Notes: generated from the sequence alone by a model not told the origin. Shown: positions 52,138 to 61,539, counted from the stretch's first letter. The stretch: DNA of 64,000 nucleotides from Phormidium tanganyikae FI6-MK23 (GCA_019359175.1 JAHHHU010000012.1:108597-172596), one strand, 5' to 3'. Numbers and translations: made by a program.

Positions 52138-53934
52138 CTATCGCTTTAAGCGTGGGGAGAGCGCTAAAAAGCCCTCAAACTGGACTTGATCGCTTGTAAT
52201 CGTACTCGCACCGCTGATACTGCGAATACTGCCCAAGCTATCCTGCACCTGAGTCACAAACGGATTTCCCTGCATCGATCGACCCCCCAAAACGGGCAGC
52301 AAGCCGTTGTTTACAAATGACATAAACGCGCCTTGATTCACATAGAAATAGCCCAAATTTGCATTTGGGAAAGGCTCGATTGCAGATTTAAAATTCGGGG
52401 TTTGGGTGAGATTTCGCGTTGGTTTCGGATTAAATTCACTCAGCGATCCGCCCCCAAATAGCATTAACAGCGTGTTCTCATCTGTCCAACCGTGGCTAAA
52501 GAAATTCAGCGATCGACCGTTGTTTACGGCTCCGTAGTTGATGAAGGGCTGACCCGCGATCGTGCTTTGCTGAACGAGTGGCTTGCCTAAACGTGGTGTG
52601 ACAAACGCTGTAAATTTGTTGAGCGCCGTTTCCGCCGCAGCGCGATCGTCGGTTTGCACCATCATGCCCAGCGCGATATCCATGTTTGAAGAGGTGGCGG
52701 GAATGAATCCTTTATTAGTGGGATAAGCGAATACCACATATTCCCCGTTCATCCAGGGGGCAAGATCGCGATCGTCAACGCCGAAAGCACTCTGCATCGA
52801 CTGCCGCGCTTGTTCTAAGTACTTCTTCCAAGTCGGCTGAGAGTCTAACCCGACTGTCAAAACGCGCCAGTAAAGCGATAAATTCTGGCTGTTTGCGACC
52901 ATGTAATTTACTTCGGGTAAGCGTTGTAGAATTTGGTTGCGAGTCGTGAGCGGAGTCAGCAAATTCTCTGGAACGGCTTGTTTAAGATTCACGCCGAATT
53001 GGGCGCGTAATCCCGTAGATTCAGCCCACACATAGCCTTCTGCGGTGTCGTAAAACTGCGCTAGCGGATCAATTAGGGTCGGATCAAGAGCAAAGTTTGG
53101 CAGGGCAGGAGCATTTGGAGCATTTTTCGTGATTTCTTCTAGCTGAACTTGCTGGATCTGATTGATCGCTTTCAAGGCTTCGATGTACTTGCCGTACAAC
53201 ATCGCGATCGATTGAGCCGATCGCGGATTCTGTTCGATTCGCTGAAACTTAGGATTTTCGGAAAGCTTGCTCTGGGCATCAAGCATTTCTTGGATGGCTT
53301 CAGCAGAATTTGCACTGACAAAATAACCGGGGAGAACTGCGATCGCGAGTTTTGGAACTGGAATCGATACTGCTCTAGGTTTAGGTTTAGGAGGTGTTAC
53401 TGGCTTTTGGTCTTCCTCGATCGCGTAAAGCTCGGTTTCTACTCCACTCCGCTTTTCCGGTTGAAATTCTAAAATTGTTGCGCCTTTGTACTGAATTTCT
53501 TTTGGCGCTTTGCGAAAGGCTCGAATGGAATTGACATATTTATCCAGCGCTGTCTGATCCTTCACCGATGAAACCATCAAAATGCTTTTTGCCGACAGCA
53601 ACGCAACTCCGAACTGATCACCCAACCAAGGCTGAATATCTTCCTCAAAACTGGTTTCCTGATTGGTCGGGTAAAAGATTCTTCCTGGAAACGTCAAATT
53701 GTTTGGAAACAGATTGAATTGGCTTAACGCTTTCCAGCGATCGTTCTGAGTGTTGATCATCACCACACCCAATGTTTCTGCGGGCAAGATTGAAGCCATG
53801 GAAGTCGATCGCGTGACAGGAGAAGTCACTGAGGCAGGTTGAGCCAGAACTTTTGGAGTCGCCAGCGTCAATTCTGGAACAGTAACCAGACTGAGCGCGG
53901 CAAGCGTTGTAAACAAAGAGCGTTTTAGCAACAT
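52138..53934 (-). CDS. DUF3352 family exported protein
   Basis: A 598-residue protein with an N-terminal signal peptide (LFTTLAALSLVTVPELTLATPKVLA, cleavage likely near residue 30), so it should act in the periplasm or thylakoid lumen. The mature chain starts with SMASILPAETLGVVMINTQ and has several repeated segments such as LALDxxxAYVWAES-like text, giving the usual DUF3352 architecture. No catalytic residues are known for the family. The gene stands alone, divergent from the DUF21/CorC gene and convergent with vapC. Confidence 0.82.
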   Translation of the reverse strand: MLLKRSLFTTLAALSLVTVPELTLATPKVLAQPASVTSPVTRSTSMASILPAETLGVVMINTQNDRWKALSQFNLFPNNLTFPGRIFYPTNQETSFEEDIQPWLGDQFGVALLSAKSILMVSSVKDQTALDKYVNSIRAFRKAPKEIQYKGATILEFQPEKRSGVETELYAIEEDQKPVTPPKPKPRAVSIPVPKLAIAVLPGYFVSANSAEAIQEMLDAQSKLSENPKFQRIEQNPRSAQSIAMLYGKYIEALKAINQIQQVQLEEITKNAPNAPALPNFALDPTLIDPLAQFYDTAEGYVWAESTGLRAQFGVNLKQAVPENLLTPLTTRNQILQRLPEVNYMVANSQNLSLYWRVLTVGLDSQPTWKKYLEQARQSMQSAFGVDDRDLAPWMNGEYVVFAYPTNKGFIPATSSNMDIALGMMVQTDDRAAAETALNKFTAFVTPRLGKPLVQQSTIAGQPFINYGAVNNGRSLNFFSHGWTDENTLLMLFGGGSLSEFNPKPTRNLTQTPNFKSAIEPFPNANLGYFYVNQGAFMSFVNNGLLPVLGGRSMQGNPFVTQVQDSLGSIRSISGASTITSDQVQFEGFLALSPRLKR

Positions 53935-54047
53935 GATTGAGGTGAATAGCGTGATAATTGAAATCCTGCTTGAAAGGATGAAGCTACCGAAATCGTTCAG
54001 TAATCTTTACACTAGGGTTCCCAAGAATCCGAATTGTGGCGTTGTAA

Positions 54048-54959
54048 ATGCTAGGAGTGACCACTTTGACGGCTCTAGAAACATTTGAAATTGAAACCGC
54101 AGAAACTCTTGTTAGATTAGCAGTCTTGCTGATCTTCGTGCTAGCAGTTGCATTCTTCGTCGCAGTAGAACTTGCGATCGTCTCCTCATCCAAGGGCGAA
54201 ATCGACTCACTCGCCCGCCAAGCCGATCGCCCCGGAACTCAGAAAGCAGCACAACGAGTTCAGCACGCCCAAAATAACTTGGGGCAGTATCTTTCTGTGA
54301 CGCAAACTGGAACGACTGCCGGGAGCTTATTACTCGGATGGCTCGGAGAAGGCGCAACGGTGTATTGGATCGAACCTTGGATCATGCTGCTACCCATTCC
54401 GCATCTCCCCGTAATGATCACAGTCCATACGATTGCGACTGCGATCGCGTTTCTGATCGTAACGTATGTTGAAATCGTTCTAGGCGAACTGGTTCCGAAA
54501 GTGCTGGCGGCTCACGCTCCGGAAAAAACCGCAATGGCGTTGATTCGTCCGCTTCAGATTTGTTCTTATTTATTTTTTCCGGCTTTGGTGATTCTGAATG
54601 CAACTGTACGACTGTTAACAGGCTGGATTACGAATCGCGATCGCATTGCTGAAGATGAATTTATTCGGAAAGATGAGTATTCTGTTCTACTTGCTGGAAC
54701 GGTTGATATTACAACTGTGAATCAACAATTAAATCTAAGCCTGCCTGCAAGTGATGCCTATCGAACCGCAGCAGGTTTTATGATTCACCACATGAATCGG
54801 GTTCCAGCAACGGGCGATCGATTGCAGTGGGGCGAATTGGAGTTTGAAGCAACGCGCGTGGTAGAAAATCAGATAGAAACGCTTTTGTTGCGTCAGGTGA
54901 CTCGTCCGTTGCTTGAAGGCACACTCGAAAAAACTCTAACCGCCAGTTCTTATGATTGA
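54048..54959 (+). CDS. CNNM/DUF21 transporter-like protein lacking the CBS pair (CorC/HlyC type)
   Basis: A 303-residue membrane protein. Residues 20-200 form a DUF21/CNNM domain: AVAFFVAVELAIVSSSKGEIDSLA, TQTGTTAGSLLLGWLGEGA and VEIVLGELVPKVLAAHAPE, with about four hydrophobic helices. The C-terminal 75 residues form a CorC_HlyC domain (AAGFMIHHMNRVPATGDRLQW). Normal relatives have two CBS domains of about 130 residues between these parts. Here only a short linker (FIRKDEYSVLLAGTVDI) connects them, so the nucleotide-sensing region is missing. A role in Mg2+ or other ion efflux is inferred from the family. The 3' end overlaps the following gene by 8 bases. Confidence 0.82.
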   Translation: MLGVTTLTALETFEIETAETLVRLAVLLIFVLAVAFFVAVELAIVSSSKGEIDSLARQADRPGTQKAAQRVQHAQNNLGQYLSVTQTGTTAGSLLLGWLGEGATVYWIEPWIMLLPIPHLPVMITVHTIATAIAFLIVTYVEIVLGELVPKVLAAHAPEKTAMALIRPLQICSYLFFPALVILNATVRLLTGWITNRDRIAEDEFIRKDEYSVLLAGTVDITTVNQQLNLSLPASDAYRTAAGFMIHHMNRVPATGDRLQWGELEFEATRVVENQIETLLLRQVTRPLLEGTLEKTLTASSYD

Positions 54960-55869
54960 AATTGTGAAATCCGGTGCAGCATTTTACGATCGCACTGCTT
55001 GGGGGCAAATCACGGTCACAGATGACGATCGCCTTAATTTTCTCCATAATCAAAGCACCAATACCTTTAAGCTCAGAAAGCCTGGTGAAGGGTGTGATAC
55101 CGTTTTTCTTACTTCGACCGCAAGAACGATCGATCTGACCACTGCTTATGTTCTAGAAGATTCAGTTTTGCTGCTGGTTTCACCTGGAATCAGTGAAAAA
55201 CTGATCGCATTTCTCGATCGCTATATCTTCTTCGCGGACAAGGTAAAGCTTACCGATGTGACTGAACAAACCGCAGCATTTAGCCTAATCGGTGCAAAGA
55301 GTCATGACATTGTTAAAGCGCTCGGCGCAGAGAGCTTAATCGATCAACCTTACGGAACTCATTGTCTGGTAGATCAGATTCGGATTGCGGTAGGTAGCGG
55401 ATTAGCAACGGAAGGCTACACATTAATATGCGATCGCGCGATCGACCTCAAGCAGAAATTAATTGACCTCGGAGCGACCCAGATCGATGATCCGACTTGG
55501 GATGCACTCCGAATCGAACAAGGTCGCCCGATGCCCGGTTCTGAACTCACAGAAGACTACAATCCATTAGAAGCGGGACTGTGGCACACCATTTCTTTTA
55601 ACAAAGGTTGCTATATCGGACAAGAAACGATCGCGCGGCTCGATACTTACAACGGCGTAAAACAACAGCTTTGGGGAATCAAGCTTAATCAACCTGCGGA
55701 ACCGGGAACAATCGTCACGATCGACAGCGAAAAAGTAGGGCTAATCACCAGTGTTGCAGACTCGATCGGGCTTGCATACATCCGCACAAAAGCAGGCGGA
55801 GCAGGCTTAAAAGTTGATTTGGGCGAAATTGTTGACCTTCCATACTTGACTCGTGAGAAGCAGAATTAA
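54952..55869 (+). CDS. YgfZ/GcvT-family folate-binding protein
   Basis: A 305-residue protein of the aminomethyltransferase fold. NKGCYIGQETIARL (Lys218-Gly-Cys-Tyr-Ile-Gly-Gln-Glu) is the YgfZ signature KGCYxGQE; the N-terminal part has DRLNFLHNQSTNTF. YgfZ proteins use folate in the repair or assembly of certain Fe-S clusters. Its start overlaps the stop of the DUF21/CorC gene by 8 bases, so translation is likely coupled. It is closed by a hairpin before the convergent DUF4330 gene. Confidence 0.9.
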   Translation: MIEIVKSGAAFYDRTAWGQITVTDDDRLNFLHNQSTNTFKLRKPGEGCDTVFLTSTARTIDLTTAYVLEDSVLLLVSPGISEKLIAFLDRYIFFADKVKLTDVTEQTAAFSLIGAKSHDIVKALGAESLIDQPYGTHCLVDQIRIAVGSGLATEGYTLICDRAIDLKQKLIDLGATQIDDPTWDALRIEQGRPMPGSELTEDYNPLEAGLWHTISFNKGCYIGQETIARLDTYNGVKQQLWGIKLNQPAEPGTIVTIDSEKVGLITSVADSIGLAYIRTKAGGAGLKVDLGEIVDLPYLTREKQN

Positions 55870-55892
55870 TCATTCTGTTTCTCACAGAATGA
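55870..55892. terminator. Hairpin between the convergent YgfZ-like and DUF4330 genes
   Basis: TCATTCTGT and ACAGAATGA form a perfect 9-bp stem with loop TTCTC exactly between the two stop codons. T-run support is weak (CTTTTTG follows 6 bases later on the plus strand). Confidence 0.6.
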
Positions 55893-56408
55893 TCAAGACT
55901 TTTTGATCCGAATTGCAACCACGCTACTTGCAAAGTTGTAAGTCGGGCCATCTAGCTCGATCGTGGTTCCCACCTTGACCTTCTCGCCCCCCAACACAGG
56001 CGTTCCATCCACGATCGGAACCTCATTCGCCAATGTCAGCATCATATCTGTCGTCAAAGCAAGCTCTGGACGCGGATCAGGAAACACTTTCAACGTTCCA
56101 TCTGGTTGTGGAGCAGCAACGGTACGCGGCAAGAACTTAATCTCTTTCAGCTTCGCTGTTCCCGATGGCTGCTTCCGCACCAAAATATTAGTCGTATTGC
56201 CAGCTTTGACCACATCTTTTGGATTCGTCGCGCTCAGTCCACGTACTACCACATCCACCTCAACAGCTTGTCGCGTCCCCTGAGCCGATCCCGATGCTCC
56301 CGGAAAGATAAAAATCCCAAACACCACCAGCAGAATCACGAGTGCTGCACCCACATCTAGGATGCTGACTTTACCGAAGAGCCGACCTTGGGAATCCACA
56401 ATAGCCAT
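55893..56408 (-). CDS. DUF4330 domain protein
   Basis: A 171-residue protein with one membrane helix near the N-terminus (GAALVILLVVFGIFIF, about 19-34), preceded by VDSQGRLFGKVSILD, the usual opening of DUF4330. The rest is a soluble domain, probably on the outer face, with a hydrophobic strand pattern such as EVDVVVRGLSATNPKDVV and a pair of NNILVRK-like segments. No catalytic residues are known. Monocistronic in this window; the M48 protease gene lies divergently 180 bases away. Confidence 0.82.
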   Translation of the reverse strand: MAIVDSQGRLFGKVSILDVGAALVILLVVFGIFIFPGASGSAQGTRQAVEVDVVVRGLSATNPKDVVKAGNTTNILVRKQPSGTAKLKEIKFLPRTVAAPQPDGTLKVFPDPRPELALTTDMMLTLANEVPIVDGTPVLGGEKVKVGTTIELDGPTYNFASSVVAIRIKKS

Positions 56409-56588
56409 AGTGATACTTAATCTAGATGTCTTGTGCGTTGCCTTGCTTTATCGTCAATACTCAATCAACGCCAGTCAAGATTAGCATGAGTCTGGGAAGC
56501 GATCGAGCAAATTTCAAGTTCTGCCGCAACTAAATTAAGCCGAATTGCGTCTTGACCCCAAGCGCCTCACGCCTTTCTCTACTGTTCT

Positions 56589-57419
56589 ATGATTACAAAA
56601 ACTTTGCGTCGCCGTTGGCTGTATCCAGTTTTATCGATCGTAATGGTTGCCGGGATTTGTTTCGGTCAGCCGTTAGTCGCTCAAGCAATCTCTTGGGGCG
56701 ATCTGATCCGGGGAGGAATCCAAATTGTTCAAGGCGTTCAGCTTTCTCGCTTGAATGATAGTCAAGAAGCGGATCTCGGTCGCCAAATTAATGATGAATT
56801 GACCAGTCGCCAAGTCCGAATTGTTCGCGATCCGGCTTTGATAGCTTATGTGAATGAAATTGGGCAGAGACTGGTTCCAAGTAGCGATCGCTCTAATATC
56901 CGCTATACCTTTCAAGTCGTCGATGACAAGAGCATCAACGCTTTTGCAACGATGGGCGGCTATGTCTACGTGAATCGAGGTTTGCTAACTGCGGCAGATA
57001 ATGAAGCGCAAGTTGCAAGCGTAATCGGACATGAGATGGGACATATTTCCGGAAAACACGCCCTTAAACAAATGCGTCAAGCAGCAGTACAGCAGGGATT
57101 ACTGGCAGCGGGTGGACTTGATCGCAGTACAGCGGTCAATCTCGGCGTTCAGCTTGCCTTGCGTTTACCGAATAGTCGCCGCGATGAGTATGAAGCCGAC
57201 GAACGCGGATTACGCACCATGAGCCGTGCGGGATATGCTCAATCTGAAATGGTTGCCTTCATGCGAAAACTGCTGAGTTCGTCCTCTCCGCCCACGTTTC
57301 TCGCAAATCACCCAGCAACTTCCGATCGCATTGGGCGGCTCAATCAACTGATCAGCCAGAACCCGGCTCCCGGACGTGCTGGAATCGACACTACAAGTTA
57401 TCGATCGCGACTCCGCTAA
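56589..57419 (+). CDS. M48-family zinc metalloprotease
   Basis: A 276-residue protein with a signal peptide or N-terminal anchor (WLYPVLSIVMVAGICFGQPLVAQA). The zinc motif HEMGH is in SVIGHEMGHISGKHAL, with the third ligand Glu in RRDEYEADERGL. Before it, NAFATMGGYVYVNRGLL is the conserved substrate-cleft strand of M48 (Ste24/BepA-like) enzymes. The C-terminal FLANHPATSDRIGRLN with H-P is typical. It would degrade misfolded or outer-membrane proteins in the periplasm. It follows a normal-looking upstream region and ends at a strong hairpin. Confidence 0.94.
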   Translation: MITKTLRRRWLYPVLSIVMVAGICFGQPLVAQAISWGDLIRGGIQIVQGVQLSRLNDSQEADLGRQINDELTSRQVRIVRDPALIAYVNEIGQRLVPSSDRSNIRYTFQVVDDKSINAFATMGGYVYVNRGLLTAADNEAQVASVIGHEMGHISGKHALKQMRQAAVQQGLLAAGGLDRSTAVNLGVQLALRLPNSRRDEYEADERGLRTMSRAGYAQSEMVAFMRKLLSSSSPPTFLANHPATSDRIGRLNQLISQNPAPGRAGIDTTSYRSRLR

Positions 57420-57424
57420 AAACA

Positions 57425-57460
57425 AAGAACTCCGAGCGTTTCATTTCACTCGGAGTTCTT
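57425..57460. terminator. Terminator between the M48 protease and phosphoesterase genes
   Basis: AAGAACTCCGAG and CTCGGAGTTCTT form a perfect 12-bp stem with a 12-base loop, six bases after the M48 stop and 12 bases before the convergent phosphoesterase stop. T-rich sequence follows (CTGTTTG). Confidence 0.8.
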
Positions 57461-57472
57461 CTGTTTGAACCT

Positions 57473-58228
57473 CTACATTCTCAGAGCTTGTCGCCGTCCA
57501 CGTTTCCGAGGTTCCACTCGAATGGTCGCTTCGTCTAAGGTCAGCGTCCGCACCTGATTTGTATACACATTGACCTGATGAACCCGCTGGTTATCCACTT
57601 CTAGCGCAGTCAGCCACCCGCTTTTCGGATGATACGCTCCCGTATCAATGCCTAACCAACCCCGCCCCCGTGCGATCGCTCCCGGCGTAACACCTTGAAA
57701 CGTAAAAGTGATCGTGTGTCCTGTGATGATCGTTTTATCGGCAAAATAGGGCTGCATCGAGCTGTGAAACTCATCGCGAATCCAGCAGAACTCAGCGTAG
57801 CCTTGTTGCTCGATCGGTAAGTGCGGATTCACACCCGCATGAACTAGCCAAATATCGCCCAAATCCAAATAAGTCGGCAGTGTGCGAATCCATTTTACGT
57901 GCTCAAGCAGCAACTCGATATCGGCATAGCTTGAAACCGTTGCCCGTCCGCCACTCTGTAGCCATGCCTGGAGTGCAGGGGGATGAACTTGCCCATTCGG
58001 AAAGGCTTCGAGCAACAGATGTTCGTGATTGCCGAGGAGCGAGCGATGTGGACTATTTTTGACAAACTCGATCACTTGGCAGCTTTGCGGGCCACGATCG
58101 ATCAAATCGCCCAGAAAATAAACCTGATCCTCCGCTCCAGGCGAGATCGCGTTGAGCAAGTTCATCATCCCTTCGTAGTGACCATGCACATCACCAATCA
58201 CAATTCGACGTGAGGGTTGCTGACTCAT
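57473..58228 (-). CDS. Metallophosphoesterase, serine/threonine protein phosphatase-like (PPP)
   Basis: A 251-residue calcineurin-type phosphoesterase. The metal-binding blocks are IVIGDVHGHYEGM (GDxHG), YFLGDLIDRGPQS (GDxxDRG) and SLLGNHEHLLLEA (GNHE). The later GHTITFTF and GIDTGAYHPKSGWL supply the two His. This spacing matches PrpA/ApaH-type PPP enzymes that hydrolyse phospho-Ser/Thr or diadenosine tetraphosphate. No signal peptide. The C-terminal 25 residues are basic (RVEPRKRGRRQAL). It is alone on its strand in this area, with about 145 bases before the DUF1995 gene. Confidence 0.92.
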   Translation of the reverse strand: MSQQPSRRIVIGDVHGHYEGMMNLLNAISPGAEDQVYFLGDLIDRGPQSCQVIEFVKNSPHRSLLGNHEHLLLEAFPNGQVHPPALQAWLQSGGRATVSSYADIELLLEHVKWIRTLPTYLDLGDIWLVHAGVNPHLPIEQQGYAEFCWIRDEFHSSMQPYFADKTIITGHTITFTFQGVTPGAIARGRGWLGIDTGAYHPKSGWLTALEVDNQRVHQVNVYTNQVRTLTLDEATIRVEPRKRGRRQALRM

Positions 58229-58374
58229 GCGATCGTCCTTCGGAAACAGTTAAGACTAGGAATTAGACACCAGAACACAGCAATAGGGATCTGAGCATAT
58301 GCCACAATTATGCCCTGTCCACTCTCAAGATTTTACTGTAGTCACGAGATTCTCATCATTCCTGGGCCATTCCT

Positions 58375-59097
58375 TCATCTTCCCAAGGCTTTTAGAAATT
58401 GCTGGAATCCCGCGAAGAGTCCAGGTTTCGCCCCTTGCCCCAAAACCCCTGCGAAAATTTCGTCTAACTTTTCCGAATCGGGGCGGTCTTGTTCTTCAGC
58501 AATCAATTGATACTCATCGTCGGGTGCATACCAAACCTGCCACGGAGACGGGTAGCAGCGCAGAATCGCAGACTGATCATCGAGCGGACGCAAATAATAA
58601 CAAGGCTCGATCGTATCTAAAAATCGCTGTCTCAACTGTCGTCCTGCGTAGCCAATCCCGATCGTTGCGACATCTTCCAATTTAGGATTGAGCAAAATGA
58701 CAGGACGTTCGCCTGCGGCATTGCAAATCTGTTCAACCGGATTCACTTCGACCGAGCTTGGCGAGACAAAAACGTAGATTTCGTCGTCGGGGTCAACTTG
58801 TTCTTCAACCGGAGTCGTTTGGCGCGATCCAGCAACATCCAAGCTGCGAATTTGATGCGGAACGTCCTGCCAATCGCGTTTTGCTAGCGCTGCAATCCCG
58901 GAATCCGTAAAAAACAGTTTCAATCCTGACCCTCGATCGCGAAAAATCGAAATGAATTTTTCGGCGATCGGCAGCGATTTCAATTCTGGAAACACGAGTT
59001 CGACCTGCAAGCGGGTGTAACCTGCGGCAAGCGCGGCTTGAGTCGCGCTTTGAGCTTGAGCGATCGCGTCATCTAAAGTATTTGGCAGTTCAGGCAT
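58375..59097 (-). CDS. DUF1995 family protein
   Basis: A 240-residue soluble protein with LPNTLDDAIAQAQSATQAALAAG at the start and YTRLQVELVFPELKSLPIAEKF, the common DUF1995 opening. The middle has DEIYVFVSPSSVEVNPVEQIC and LLNPKLEDVATIG, and the end PWQVWYAPDDEYQLIAEEQDRP. Plant DUF1995 proteins include LPA3, linked to photosystem II assembly; that link is family knowledge that I am recalling, and it may not apply to this protein. No transmembrane helix or catalytic motif. It is divergent from the aldolase gene, with an 85-base gap. Confidence 0.82.
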   Translation of the reverse strand: MPELPNTLDDAIAQAQSATQAALAAGYTRLQVELVFPELKSLPIAEKFISIFRDRGSGLKLFFTDSGIAALAKRDWQDVPHQIRSLDVAGSRQTTPVEEQVDPDDEIYVFVSPSSVEVNPVEQICNAAGERPVILLNPKLEDVATIGIGYAGRQLRQRFLDTIEPCYYLRPLDDQSAILRCYPSPWQVWYAPDDEYQLIAEEQDRPDSEKLDEIFAGVLGQGAKPGLFAGFQQFLKALGR

Positions 59098-59182
59098 ATC
59101 GTTTTATTTTAAACAGCAGTATCTCGGCAAAGCTTATCGTACAATGCGGTCTAGCCTTTATTTTAGAGGAGCGGCGCGATCG

Positions 59183-60082
59183 ATGTTGACTTCCACACGC
59201 GAACTTTTGGAAACGGCGCGGCGACATATTTTCGCGATCGGGGCGTTCAATGTCTACAACCTCGAAGGAGTCAAAGCAGTCGTGAACGCAGCCGAGATCA
59301 GTCGCAGTCCCGCGATGCTGCAACTCCATCCCAGTGCATTGAAATACGGAAATTCTCCGCTCGTCGCGATGTGTCTCGAAGCAGCAGAAGCGGCAACCGT
59401 TCCGATTTCCGTTCACCTCGATCACAGCACTTCGGTAAAAGACATCGATCGCGTTTTACAAGAAGGCGTGCGATCGATTATGGCGGATGGTTCTCCAATG
59501 CCGTATGAGAAAAATCTAGAATTCACGCGCGATATGACACGATTGGCGCATTCATATCACGCGATCGTCGAAGCCGAAATCGGACGTATCAGCGGCACAG
59601 AAGATGGATTAACGATCGCAGAAAAAGAAGCGAAAATGACCGATCCTCAGCAAGCGGTTGAATTCGTTCAAGCAACTCGTGTCGATGCGTTGGCAGTCAC
59701 GATCGGCAACGTTCACGGAGAATACAAAAGCCCACCTCGTCTCGATTTCCCACGTTTAGAAAAGATTCGCAATCTCTTAGAAATTCCACTCGTATTACAT
59801 GGCGCATCGGGACTGCCTGCGGAAATGATTGCTCGATCGATTCAACTCGGCGTGTGCAAATTCAACGTCAACACCGAAGTTAGACAAGCGTATATGCAGG
59901 CGTTGAAAGATGAGATCTGCGGGCAGGAAGAGAAGGATTTATTGGACGTGACCGGAGAAGCGATCGCGGCAATGCAAGAGGTAATTATCGATAAACTAGA
60001 GCTATTCGGCTCAGTCGGCAAAGCTCATTTACACGAAACGCCTTACGCGACCACTTTAGCGGCAGCAGCTCACCGAAATTAG
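59183..60082 (+). CDS. Class II ketose-bisphosphate aldolase, GatY/KbaY-like
   Basis: About 299 residues of a zinc-dependent aldolase. VPISVHLDHSTSVKDIDRV carries the zinc-binding His and Asp, VEAEIGRISGTEDG supplies Glu, and LVLHGASGLP has the second zinc His; the third is in NVHGEYKSPP. The text SIMADGSPMPYEKNLEFTRDM matches GatY-type tagatose-bisphosphate aldolases better than the longer cyanobacterial FbaA. The substrate could be fructose- or tagatose-1,6-bisphosphate. The track start adds 13 residues; the ATG at 59183 has AGAGGAG upstream, although at long spacing (about 12). Closed by a strong bidirectional terminator. Confidence 0.9.
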   Translation: MLTSTRELLETARRHIFAIGAFNVYNLEGVKAVVNAAEISRSPAMLQLHPSALKYGNSPLVAMCLEAAEAATVPISVHLDHSTSVKDIDRVLQEGVRSIMADGSPMPYEKNLEFTRDMTRLAHSYHAIVEAEIGRISGTEDGLTIAEKEAKMTDPQQAVEFVQATRVDALAVTIGNVHGEYKSPPRLDFPRLEKIRNLLEIPLVLHGASGLPAEMIARSIQLGVCKFNVNTEVRQAYMQALKDEICGQEEKDLLDVTGEAIAAMQEVIIDKLELFGSVGKAHLHETPYATTLAAAAHRN

Positions 60083-60096
60083 AGAATCTACTCAAC

Positions 60097-60130
60097 AAAA
60101 AAGGAGCCGATCGACAAAGGCTCCTTTTTT
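60097..60130. terminator. Bidirectional intrinsic terminator after the aldolase gene
   Basis: AAAAAAGGAGCC and GGCTCCTTTTTT form a perfect 12-bp stem with a 10-base loop and T6/A6 ends on both strands. It lies between the aldolase stop and the convergent VKOR stop (18 bases away). Confidence 0.93.
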
Positions 60131-60148
60131 ATTCAGTTTCTAATTCGA

Positions 60149-61144
60149 TTAAGGCTGTTTGCACGTTCTGAACTGATTCTGAAAGTTCTGCGGCCCTTTA
60201 TAGCCAGAATTGTCTGCTAACTGCTGCAAGGTTTGCCGTCCGCTAAAAAACCGCCCATTAATCTGCCAAGTCGGAAATCCTGCTTTTTGCCCCAACTGCT
60301 TCTCAGCCTCTCCTAAAACTCTCTGACAAGTTTCGATTTGAGCATCTTTACCGCCTTCGGCGCACTCAATGTAAGGAAATTCTTTGTACGCCTCTTTACC
60401 AAACAGTTCTTTTTGTTCACAGCAGTGAGGACACCAATAAGCCCCATACATCACAGATCCAGTCTGCTTCAAATGCTGCGCTAACTGAGTCTCCGCATCT
60501 CCCGATGGATTATCAATCAGAAAATAAGGATTTCCCTGAGCATCTGAAATCGTTGCCGCATTCACGGGAACCTGTCCCACCGAAGCGCCCCAAGCGATCG
60601 ACCCAATCAGCGTCACAATTCCAACGATCGAACCTAAAAACACCAACTGTCCACGATCGTTCCAATCGCGCCCAATCAATGTCAGTACAAACATCAGCGT
60701 CGCAAACGTCGCAGATGCGAGGCAGAAATAACAAATCCCATTCACCCCAAACTGCGACACAAATTTAGAGAACATGACGTACATCAAGTAGCCGCTAAAT
60801 AGCAGCATCGCCGTTGCGCCCGCAAAGAGCAGCAACCAGGTCTGATTCTCCAGATTCGTTCGGACAGATTTCTTTTCCTCTGGATTCACAAGCAGCGGAA
60901 CGAGCGCAAACGTTGCCATCGCCAGATATGCCAACAAACCATATAGCGACAGCGGTAGTCCAAATAGCACCGCATACGGGCTTTCTAGCACTCGTTCGCA
61001 TCCCGATGTGGGACACGCCACAACGCTGCTGAACAACTTATTGAAGGTGATGTAGCCCGTATTGAGGATGCCAAGCACTGCGATCGCGCCGATGAGTAGG
61101 CGTGAGTTGCGGTAAATCCAGGGCGTAGAACGTCGGCGAGTCAT
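60149..61144 (-). CDS. Vitamin K epoxide reductase homologue fused to a thioredoxin-like domain
   Basis: A 331-residue disulfide-bond forming enzyme of cyanobacterial type. The VKOR domain (about 12-200) has four to five membrane helices, a loop Cys pair (VACPTSGCERVL) and the redox-centre CxxC in GICYFCLASA. After a linker, the C-terminal thioredoxin-like domain has MYGAYWCPHCCEQKELFG with CPHC. Together they oxidise exported protein thiols and pass electrons to quinone. The fusion matches the homologue whose structure was solved from Synechococcus. It is convergent with the aldolase gene and lies about 200 bases before tRNA-Phe on the other strand. Confidence 0.94.
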   Translation of the reverse strand: MTRRRSTPWIYRNSRLLIGAIAVLGILNTGYITFNKLFSSVVACPTSGCERVLESPYAVLFGLPLSLYGLLAYLAMATFALVPLLVNPEEKKSVRTNLENQTWLLLFAGATAMLLFSGYLMYVMFSKFVSQFGVNGICYFCLASATFATLMFVLTLIGRDWNDRGQLVFLGSIVGIVTLIGSIAWGASVGQVPVNAATISDAQGNPYFLIDNPSGDAETQLAQHLKQTGSVMYGAYWCPHCCEQKELFGKEAYKEFPYIECAEGGKDAQIETCQRVLGEAEKQLGQKAGFPTWQINGRFFSGRQTLQQLADNSGYKGPQNFQNQFRTCKQP

Positions 61145-61351
61145 AATGTGATTTCAACGGGAGTGGCTCTATACTCTATCAGCGTAACTGCTGCAACGGT
61201 TACTTGTGATCTGTTGTCTATTTTGGCTGACTTTGGGTCGATCGCGCCGTTTGTTTTAAAGACTGCGATCGTGCTTTCAGGTTTCCTTTAAAACTTGCTT
61301 GCAAAGTTGCGCTTCTTTTGTTACGTTAATTGAGCGCTAAAAAACGCGATC

Positions 61352-61424
<73 letters not shown>

Positions 61425-61444
61425 TTTAGATATATCAAACAAAA

Positions 61445-61477
61445 AGCCCAGAGGAAGCGCCTTCTGGGCTCTGTTTT
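61445..61477 (+). terminator. Terminator after tRNA-Phe
   Basis: AGCCCAGA and TCTGGGCT form a 8-bp stem (extended by G-U/G-C) and are followed by CTGTTTTT, 20 bases after the tRNA end. Confidence 0.8.
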
Positions 61478-61539
61478 TGGCAATTTCATCTCAAAGCCTG
61501 ACTTTTCTGTTGGGTGTTTTTAGATGGGTTTAGGCACAA

